Positions 26,805-33,549 of a DNA stretch of 33,549 bases are shown here, piece by piece. The position numbers and the translations under genes are program-made. The stretch spans positions 1-33,549 of the forward strand of contig JAMOPG010000203.1 of the NCBI GenBank assembly GCA_027064715.1. Reading direction: 5' to 3'. This stretch comes from Desulfobacterales bacterium. GTDB taxonomy: Bacteria > Desulfobacterota > Desulfovibrionia > Desulfovibrionales > Desulfothermaceae. The notes under the pieces were generated by a model. That model had not been told where the DNA came from. It searched no databases and was given only the letters and a program-made list of their open reading frames with translations. Within the stretch, counting starts at the first letter, position 1. The number at the start of each line of letters is the position of its first letter.

Positions 26805-28076
26805 TTATAAGTTGATCCTTTGTACACTATCAATAATCTTGTCCATGTCTTTTAAATCATGGGCAAAGGATGTAAACATGCATTCAAAATTAGAAGGAGG
26901 GATAAAGATTTTTGAGTTTCGCATATGAACAAAAAAATGTGAAAATCTGTTAGTATCAGTTGTTTTTGCATCCTCAAAGTTTTTGATTTTATCTTTTTCT
27001 GTAAAAAATATTGTAAAGGCTGAACCAAACTGATTAATTCTTACTGGGATACTTTTTTCCTTAAAAATGTTATTAAGTTCTTTTACCAAATTGTGAGTAT
27101 AATCTTCAAGATTTTTGTAGTCCTGGTTTTTTAAGATTTTTAATGTAGCAATCCCTGCTGCCATAGCCACAGGATTTCCAGAAAGGGTTCCTGCTTGATA
27201 TATATCTCCAGTAGGGGCTAGATGTTCCATTATCTCTCTTTTTCCACCAAATGCGCCTACTGGAAACCCACCTCCTATTATTTTTCCTAAACAGGTTATA
27301 TCAGGCTCTATTCCAAATATGTTTTGAACTCCACCATAACAGAATCTAAAACCAGTAATAACTTCATCAAAGATGAGAAGGGAGCCATACTTTGAAGTTA
27401 TCTCCCTTAATCCTTTTAAGAAATCCTTTTTTGGTAGAACTAACCCCATGTTTCCAGCAATGGGTTCAACAATTACCCCTGCAATATCCTCTCCATGTTT
27501 TTCAAAGATTTCTTTCACACCATCTATATTATTGAATTCTGCTAACAGAGTATGTTGAACAATTTGTTCAGGAACCCCTGGGGTTCCAGGAATGGAATAT
27601 GTAGCAACCCCTGATCCAGCCTGAGCGAGCAAATGATCCACATGGCCGTGGTAACATCCAATAAATTTAACAATTTTTTCTCTTTTTGTATAACCCCTTG
27701 CAAGCCTTATTGCGCTCATTGTAGCTTCTGTTCCAGAATTCACCATTCTTACCATTTCAATGCTTGGGATAGCATCTGTTATTAGCTCGGCCATTTCTAT
27801 TTCCCAAGGAGTTGGAGCACCAAAACTTGAGCCCAGTTCCAATGCCTGTTTTGCAGCCTTTACTACTTCAGGGTGTGCATGACCTAAAATCAACGGACCC
27901 CATGAGAGCACAAGGTCTATATATTCATCTCCATCAACTGAATAAATCTTGCTTCCTTTGCCTTTTTTAATAAAAAGTGGATCACATCCAACACTTTTGC
28001 ACGCCCTAACTGGGCTGTTAACACCCCCTGGTATTATTTTTTTTGCCTTGTTGTATAACTGGTTTGACCGCTCCAT
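26805..28076 (-). CDS. hemL: Glutamate-1-semialdehyde 2,1-aminomutase
   Basis: 423 aa; [62 protein letters not shown]. Confidence 0.97.
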   Translation of the reverse strand: MERSNQLYNKAKKIIPGGVNSPVRACKSVGCDPLFIKKGKGSKIYSVDGDEYIDLVLSWGPLILGHAHPEVVKAAKQALELGSSFGAPTPWEIEMAELITDAIPSIEMVRMVNSGTEATMSAIRLARGYTKREKIVKFIGCYHGHVDHLLAQAGSGVATYSIPGTPGVPEQIVQHTLLAEFNNIDGVKEIFEKHGEDIAGVIVEPIAGNMGLVLPKKDFLKGLREITSKYGSLLIFDEVITGFRFCYGGVQNIFGIEPDITCLGKIIGGGFPVGAFGGKREIMEHLAPTGDIYQAGTLSGNPVAMAAGIATLKILKNQDYKNLEDYTHNLVKELNNIFKEKSIPVRINQFGSAFTIFFTEKDKIKNFEDAKTTDTNRFSHFFVHMRNSKIFIPPSNFECMFTSFAHDLKDMDKIIDSVQRINL

Positions 28077-28114
28077 TTTTATTATCTCCTTAAACTGTTC
28101 TAGAAAAAATAAAA

Positions 28115-28597
28115 TTAAAAATATTTCATTGAAGTCTTTTTTAATTCTTCATCACTAAAAAGCATTTCATATTCAGTAAAATGTGTTAACTCTTTAATTT
28201 TATTTACAATAGACAAACAATCTTGTTTGCACCTTCCATGTATCATGGTGTATAAATTATAAGGCCAAGAGGGGTGAGTTTTTCTTACATAACAATGAGA
28301 TATCTCGGGTACTTGGGTAATAATGTCTGCAATATGATCAATTTTTTCCTCAGGCTCAACCTTCCAGGCAACCATCACATTACACTCGTATCCAGCAATT
28401 TGATGTTTTAGTGTAGCCCCAAACCTTCTGATTATTCCCTCTTTTTTGAGATTATTTAAAAAAGAAATTACCTTTTGCTCTGTAGTACCTACCTTTTTGG
28501 CTATTTCAAAAAATGGCATTGGACTATCTGGAATATTTTCTTGTACTATTTTTAGAATTTCAATTTCTACTTTGGTAAACTCAAGGTGATGGCTCAT
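28115..28597 (-). CDS. ahbB: Siroheme decarboxylase subunit (AhbA/AhbB, Lrp/AsnC-like), probably AhbB
   Basis: 160 aa; [24 protein letters not shown] and [14 protein letters not shown]; directly upstream of hemL on the same strand. Confidence 0.8.
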   Translation of the reverse strand: MSHHLEFTKVEIEILKIVQENIPDSPMPFFEIAKKVGTTEQKVISFLNNLKKEGIIRRFGATLKHQIAGYECNVMVAWKVEPEEKIDHIADIITQVPEISHCYVRKTHPSWPYNLYTMIHGRCKQDCLSIVNKIKELTHFTEYEMLFSDEELKKTSMKYF

Positions 28598-28688
28598 ATA
28601 TCCCTATCCTGATCTATAAAAAGTCACGTAAGAATGTATAATATCCAATGAGATTAATTACAAGCAAATTTTCAGTACAAAAAAAGAT

Positions 28689-28722
28689 AAGGAAAATCAA
28701 AAATGTTTTGATTTGTTTCCTT
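28689..28722. terminator. Hairpin in the ahbB/gpsA intergenic region, possible terminator or attenuator
   Basis: AAGGAAAATCAAAA-ATG-TTTTGATTTGTTTCCTT with a small bulge. Confidence 0.4.
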
Positions 28723-28802
28723 GACCATCCCTTTTAAAAAGGTTAGAGACAGGGACAACGTTGTAATTAAAAACAATCTCAAGTGTGATAGAGGAGGCTC
28801 AC

Positions 28803-29798
28803 TTGAACATAGGAGTGGTTGGGGCTGGTTCATGGGGAACTTCATTGGCAAACATGCTTTGTTCAAAAGATTATAATGTAGTATTATGGGTTAGAGAAAA
28901 GGAACTTTTAGATATTATGATATTAAAAAGGGAAAACACCTGGTTTTTACCAGGGATAAAGCTTGATTCTAGGCTTAAATTCTCCAATTCTTTTGAAGAG
29001 GTGGTGAGAAATAAGAATTTTTTGGTGTTCGTTATACCTTCTCAATATACCAGAGGGGTTTTATTAGATATTAAGCCTTTTTTGTCAAAAAACGTGATAG
29101 TGGTGTGTGCCAGTAAAGGCATTGAACTTAATACATTAAAGACTATGTCAGAGGTGTTTTTTGAGGTTCTTGGAGATTTAAATCCCATATATGCCCATCT
29201 CTCAGGGCCGTCTTTTGCAAAAGAAGTTGCTTTATGTCAGCCAACAGCAGTTTCTCTTGGTTGTACAGATGAAGAAAAGGCAAAAATATTACAACAAGCC
29301 TTTTCTACAGATTATTTTAGGGTGTATATCAATCCAGATGTAAAAGGGGTTGAATTGGGCGGTGCTATTAAGAATGTAATAGCCATTGCTGCTGGAATAT
29401 GTGATGGATTAAACTTAGGTTATAATGCAAGGGCTGCGCTTATAACGAGAGGACTTGCTGAGATGGCCAGACTGGGAATAAAATTAGGTGCTAAAAAAGA
29501 GACTTTTATGGGGCTTTCTGGTTTAGGGGATTTAGTATTAACATGTACAGGAGAACTCAGTAGAAATAGACAGGTGGGGCTTAGAATAGGTAGGGGAGAA
29601 AAGTTAAAAGATATTGTAAATAGTATGAAAATGGTAGCTGAGGGTGTAAAGACCGCTGAAGCACTTTATAAACTTGCAAAGAAGATTGGTGTGGATTTAC
29701 CAATTACAGAACAGGTTTATAAAATACTTTATGAAGACAAAGATCCTACACAAGCTACTATTGAACTTATGGTAAGGGAATTAAAGTGTGAATTCTAA
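28803..29798 (+). CDS. gpsA: NAD(P)-dependent glycerol-3-phosphate dehydrogenase
   Basis: IGVVGAGSWGTSLANMLCSKDYNVVLWVRE, SGPSFAKEV, NVIAIAAGICDGLNLGYNARAALITRGLAEMARLG. TTG at 28803 follows GAGGAGG with correct spacing; track start is GTG at 28785. Confidence 0.95.
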   Translation: MNIGVVGAGSWGTSLANMLCSKDYNVVLWVREKELLDIMILKRENTWFLPGIKLDSRLKFSNSFEEVVRNKNFLVFVIPSQYTRGVLLDIKPFLSKNVIVVCASKGIELNTLKTMSEVFFEVLGDLNPIYAHLSGPSFAKEVALCQPTAVSLGCTDEEKAKILQQAFSTDYFRVYINPDVKGVELGGAIKNVIAIAAGICDGLNLGYNARAALITRGLAEMARLGIKLGAKKETFMGLSGLGDLVLTCTGELSRNRQVGLRIGRGEKLKDIVNSMKMVAEGVKTAEALYKLAKKIGVDLPITEQVYKILYEDKDPTQATIELMVRELKCEF

Positions 29799-29891
29799 AA
29801 ATAGAGGACAAAAAATTGTTTCATTGTTTGATAAATAAAAATTTGTTTAAAAAATGTGTTTAATTGTTTCATAAGGGAAGAGTGTAGGGAA

Positions 29892-31868
29892 ATGAGAGTG
29901 GTAAAAGAGCAGAGTGACCAGGAAAAAGGTTTTACTGCTCAAGATTTTACAATTTGTGAAGCCACTGCCCAGATGCTTAAGAGGACTCATAAGGATGGTG
30001 TTTCAACGGTCTTTGAGCGTGCAGCAGAAATGAAGCCCTGTCCTATAGGTTCTGCATCTGCCTGCTGTAAGAATTGTTCTATGGGACCATGCAGACTAAA
30101 TGCAAAAGATCCTTATTCAAAGAGAGGTGTTTGTGGAGCCACTATTGATACCATCCAGGCAAGGAATTTTGCCAGGATGGTTGCAGGTGGTGCTTCTGCC
30201 CATGCAGACCATGGACTGGAGATGTTGGATATCTTCAGAGACGTGGTTAATGGAAAGATCAAGGATTATCAGATTAAAGATCCAATTAAATTGATTGAAG
30301 TAGCAAAATCTATTGATATAGAGACAGAAGGGCGCTCTATTGAAGAAATAGCAAAGGATTTATATGAAGAATTAAAGAAGACATTTACCCAGATTGAAGG
30401 TGAAATTCCCTTTGTTAAAAGGGTTCCTGAGGCAACTAGAGAGATATGGAGAAAATTGGGGATTGTTCCAAGAGGCGCAATGAGGGAAATTATGGAGACC
30501 ATGCACAGGACTCATATTGGTGTGGATCAGCATTATGAGAATATAGCCCTACAATTTAGTAGGTGTGCATTGGCTGATGGTTGGGGTGGCTCTATGGTTG
30601 CCACAGAGATCTCTGACATCCTTTATGGTACTCCCTCGCCTGTGTTGGCGAATGTCAATATGGGGGTATTAAAAGAGGATTATGTTAATATTATTATTCA
30701 TGGCCATGAGCCAAACCTTTTTGAGTCAATGTTGGCATCAGTAAATGATTCAGCCTTAATCGAGGCAGCAAAAGAGGCGGGTGCCAAAGGTATAAATATT
30801 GCTGGGATGTGTTGTTCAGGTGCAGAAATTTTATCCAGGCATGGAATATCTCATGCTGGTAATTTTTTATCCACAGAATATGTACTTGCAACTGGTGCTG
30901 TGGACGCCATGGGTGTGGATGTTCAGTGTATTATGCAGGGCCTTAGCACTGTTGCTAAATGTTATAATACATTCTTGTTCACCACAAATCCAAGGGCAAA
31001 GATTGAAGGTGCAGAATACATTGAATTAGATGAACACAATCCAAGAAAATGTACTGATGAGATCGTAATGAGGGCAATTGCAAGGTTTAAGAATAGAAAC
31101 GTAAAAGTTGAGATTCCTCAAATTGTAAATCCTGGTATTCATGGTTTCTCTTATGAATATATTAAATACATGTTAGGTGGTACATTTAGGGCATCATATA
31201 AGCCACTTAATGAGAACATTATAAATGGGAAAATTAGAGGACTCGCTGGTGTAGTTGGATGCACCAACCCTAGAGTAAAACACGATTATATCCATGTTGA
31301 ATTGGTCAAAGAACTCATAAAAAATGATGTGTTAGTTCTCCAGACAGGTTGTTCCCAGATCGCCTTGGCCAAGGCAGGCCTTTTGGTACCTGAAGCTGCT
31401 CATTTAGCTGGTGATGGTCTTGCTGAGGTATGTGAAGCTGTTGGTATGCCACCAGTGTTAGGTCTGGGTTCTTGCGTAGATAATAGCCGAATCTTGATAG
31501 CTGCATCAGAGGTGGTAAAAACAGGTGGGCTTGGAAACTCTTTAGCAGATCTACCACTTGCAGGAGCAGCACCAGAATGGATGAGTGAAAAGGCTATATC
31601 TATTGGTCAATATTTTGTTGCATCTGGTATATATACGGTCTTTGGCGTGACCTTCCCAGCTATGAAGGGTACTAAATTTTATGACTTACTTTTTGGTGGT
31701 TTGGAAAAGATGGGCCTAGGATACTGGGGCTTTGCGGAAGATCCATATGAGATGGCAAAACTCATGATTGCCCATATTGATAAGAAGAGAAAGGCCTTAG
31801 GTATTGATAAGGCAAGAGAAAGGGTACTATTTGATATGGCAGTAAGACGTGAATTAGAAGCTATATAA
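29892..31868 (+). CDS. cooS: Anaerobic Ni-Fe carbon monoxide dehydrogenase catalytic subunit
   Basis: MKPCPIGSASACCKNCSMGPCRLNAKDPYSKRGVCGAT, GMCCSGAEILSRHGI, VQCIMQGL, VVGCTNPRVKHDY; ATG at 29892 preferred over track start 29856. Confidence 0.95.
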   Translation: MRVVKEQSDQEKGFTAQDFTICEATAQMLKRTHKDGVSTVFERAAEMKPCPIGSASACCKNCSMGPCRLNAKDPYSKRGVCGATIDTIQARNFARMVAGGASAHADHGLEMLDIFRDVVNGKIKDYQIKDPIKLIEVAKSIDIETEGRSIEEIAKDLYEELKKTFTQIEGEIPFVKRVPEATREIWRKLGIVPRGAMREIMETMHRTHIGVDQHYENIALQFSRCALADGWGGSMVATEISDILYGTPSPVLANVNMGVLKEDYVNIIIHGHEPNLFESMLASVNDSALIEAAKEAGAKGINIAGMCCSGAEILSRHGISHAGNFLSTEYVLATGAVDAMGVDVQCIMQGLSTVAKCYNTFLFTTNPRAKIEGAEYIELDEHNPRKCTDEIVMRAIARFKNRNVKVEIPQIVNPGIHGFSYEYIKYMLGGTFRASYKPLNENIINGKIRGLAGVVGCTNPRVKHDYIHVELVKELIKNDVLVLQTGCSQIALAKAGLLVPEAAHLAGDGLAEVCEAVGMPPVLGLGSCVDNSRILIAASEVVKTGGLGNSLADLPLAGAAPEWMSEKAISIGQYFVASGIYTVFGVTFPAMKGTKFYDLLFGGLEKMGLGYWGFAEDPYEMAKLMIAHIDKKRKALGIDKARERVLFDMAVRRELEAI

Positions 31869-31895
31869 TATTGGGCTAAAAGATATGGGACTAAT

Positions 31896-31932
31896 AAAAA
31901 GGGATTTGCCCTTGAAGGCAAGTCCCTTTTTG
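31896..31932 (+). terminator. Rho-independent terminator downstream of cooS
   Basis: AAAAAGGGATTTGCC-CTTGAA-GGCAAGTCCCTTTTT. Confidence 0.88.
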
Positions 31933-31955
31933 TATTTAAATTTTGGAGAGCAGAT

Positions 31956-32831
31956 ATGGAAAATGAAAGACTTAAAGCCAAAATCCTTTTAGAATCCTTA
32001 CCTTATATAAGAGAATTTTATAAACAGACCATTGTGATTAAATATGGTGGGCACGCCATGAAAGATGAGAATCTAAAAAAGGCCTTTGCCTTAAATGTTA
32101 CATTGTTAAAATACATTGGAATTAATCCAGTAATTGTCCATGGTGGTGGCCCTCAGATAGGTAAGATGTTGAAAAAATTAAATATTGATTCTAAATTTAG
32201 AGAAGGTCTAAGGGTCACAGACGATGTTACCATGGATGTTGTAGAAATGGTATTGGTGGGAAAAGTAAATAAGGAAATTGTCAATTTGATCAATTTAATG
32301 GGCGGAAATGCTGTTGGGCTGTCAGGAAAAGATGGATGGATTATCAAGGCTAGAAAACTTGAGATGGTGATCTCTAAAGATAATACTCCGCCAGAGATAA
32401 TTGATTTAGGTAAAGTTGGAGAAGTAGTTTCTATTCACAATGAGCTTATAACCACGTTAGAGGATAAAGGCTTTATTCCTGTTATAGCACCTGTTGGTGT
32501 TGATGGAGATGGAAATACCTACAATATAAATGCTGATGATGTTGCTGCTGCTATTGCTGGCTCTTTAAAGGCCAAAAGATTAATTTTACTTACTGATGTG
32601 CCTGGTATTTTGTCAAATGGTGAACTTATATCCTCAATTTCCAGAAAAGATGTCATGGAAGCTATACAGAGAGGTATTATTACTGGTGGCATGATCCCAA
32701 AAGTCAAATGTTGTATTGAGGCCTTAGAAGAAGGGGTTGAAAAAACACATATAATTGACGGTCGAATAGAAAATTCTATCTTGTTAGAGCTGTTTACAAA
32801 TGCTGGTATAGGAACTGAAATAGTGAGGTAA
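31956..32831 (+). CDS. argB: Acetylglutamate kinase
   Basis: 291 aa; [61 protein letters not shown]. Confidence 0.96.
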   Translation: MENERLKAKILLESLPYIREFYKQTIVIKYGGHAMKDENLKKAFALNVTLLKYIGINPVIVHGGGPQIGKMLKKLNIDSKFREGLRVTDDVTMDVVEMVLVGKVNKEIVNLINLMGGNAVGLSGKDGWIIKARKLEMVISKDNTPPEIIDLGKVGEVVSIHNELITTLEDKGFIPVIAPVGVDGDGNTYNINADDVAAAIAGSLKAKRLILLTDVPGILSNGELISSISRKDVMEAIQRGIITGGMIPKVKCCIEALEEGVEKTHIIDGRIENSILLELFTNAGIGTEIVR

Positions 32832-32921
32832 AAAATTGATTTGGGAGCCCACTTTGAATAAAGATCAAAAAGATTATATAAAATATTAAGTTATCCCAAC
32901 CAAAATGATGGGAGGGAGAAG

Positions 32922-33256
32922 ATGGAGGAAGCCGAATCACTTCCTGAACCAGTTATCTCTAATGAGATAAAAGAAATAGAATTTGATGAGATGTGGCATT
33001 TTATCCAGTCAAAAAAAACAAAATATGGATTATCAAGGCGTTGGATCGTAGCAGAGGGTGAACTATTGCCTGGGTTATTGGCAATCGTGATGCTTCAACC
33101 TTCAGACGGTTATACAAAAAACTTGAACAATTGAAGGATTGTGTTTTTTATACAGATGATTGGGAAGCTTTTAAGAAGGTATTGTCGCGAGAGCGCCATA
33201 TAATAGAAAAAAGAGGAACAGTGACAATTCCTGAAATTTTTGCCCAATATCAGTAA
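32922..33256 (+). pseudogene. Degenerate IS1-family transposase (InsB-like DDE part)
   Basis: Frame A: EIEFDEMWHFIQSKK; after a frame change at an A8 run (33011-33018): NKIWIIKALDRSRG*TIAWVIGNRDASTFRRLYKKLEQLKDCVFYTDDWEAFKKVLSRERHIIEKRGTVTI...; in-frame TGA at 33059-33061; N-terminal zinc-ribbon part and canonical C-terminus missing. Confidence 0.9.
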
Positions 33257-33320
33257 AGATTTTTATCTATCTTTAGATGAACATTCTTAAGATTTATTAT
33301 ATATATTTACGCACTTTTAC

Positions 33321-33549
33321 TTACAATTCAAGTTGTTTTAATTTTTCCTCGAATTCAGATAAAGAATCTACTCTAATGGCCAGTTTAAGCAGGCTTTTTA
33401 AAACCTCTCTATTTACAATTGCTTTAATTTTAACAGCTAAATCTGGTTTAATAAGGCCAAACCTCTCTATCAAGGCCTCAATGACCATTTCTTGAGCCTC
33501 TAAAATCATGCCTTCCATACGTCCTTCCATACGTCCTTGTTCTATCCAT
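33321..33549 (-). CDS. C-terminal part of an Rpn-family (recombination-promoting nuclease/putative transposase)-like protein, running off the right edge
   Basis: Open to the edge: WIEQGRMEGRMEGMILEAQEMVIEALIERFGLIKPDLAVKIKAIVNREVLKSLLKLAIRVDSLSEFEEKLKQLEL; GRMEGRMEG repeats and terminal helix are typical of Rpn C-termini. Confidence 0.65.
   Translation of the reverse strand, partial: WIEQGRMEGRMEGMILEAQEMVIEALIERFGLIKPDLAVKIKAIVNREVLKSLLKLAIRVDSLSEFEEKLKQLEL
33511..33534 (-). repeat. Two tandem 12-bp repeats encoding GRME-type units
   Basis: CCTTCCATACGT x2 on the plus strand. Confidence 0.9.

Noticed and set aside
1-33549. CRISPR arrays, tRNA and rRNA genes
   Set aside because: No regularly spaced repeats, no tRNA-like T-loop/acceptor patterns and no rRNA signature noticed on reading; a tRNAscan/Infernal run would be needed to be certain.

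Overview
The window is AT-rich and looks chromosomal. Gene content (multiheme cytochromes, a siroheme-decarboxylase homolog, CooS) suggests a sulfate-reducing Desulfobacterota-type anaerobe; this taxonomic call is inference. Contents, left to right: the 5' end of purH (minus strand); a flagellar operon flgB-flgC-fliE-fliF-fliG-fliH-fliI behind a sigma54-like promoter; an acetate module with a fused acyl-CoA-synthetase-like/GNAT protein (Pat-like) divergent from acs and a SatP/YaaH-type acetate transporter; a GalT-like protein; coaX; eno; gmhA; an fmdB-like zinc ribbon; hemC; a paired M16 protease set (one with HxxEH, one without); a divergent class II aldolase; an octaheme HAO-like cytochrome c; a DUF2065-like protein; a PilZ protein; ubiE/menG; a highly acidic protein with repeated EIDALL-like motifs; a tetraheme cytochrome c3-like protein; hemL; an ahbA/B-like gene; gpsA; cooS; argB; a decayed IS1-type transposase; and the 3' part of an Rpn-type gene at the right edge. 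Most of it is housekeeping. The leads I rate highest are: (1) the acidic protein carrying four FliM-like 'EIDALL' motifs; (2) the Pat-like protein, whose catalytic-His position in the synthetase domain appears to be Glu, next to acs and satP; (3) the orphan HAO-like octaheme cytochrome; (4) a frame-disrupted gene remnant around 23.2-23.4 kb. I found no CRISPR array, tRNA or rRNA, and no convincing wholly novel multi-gene system.
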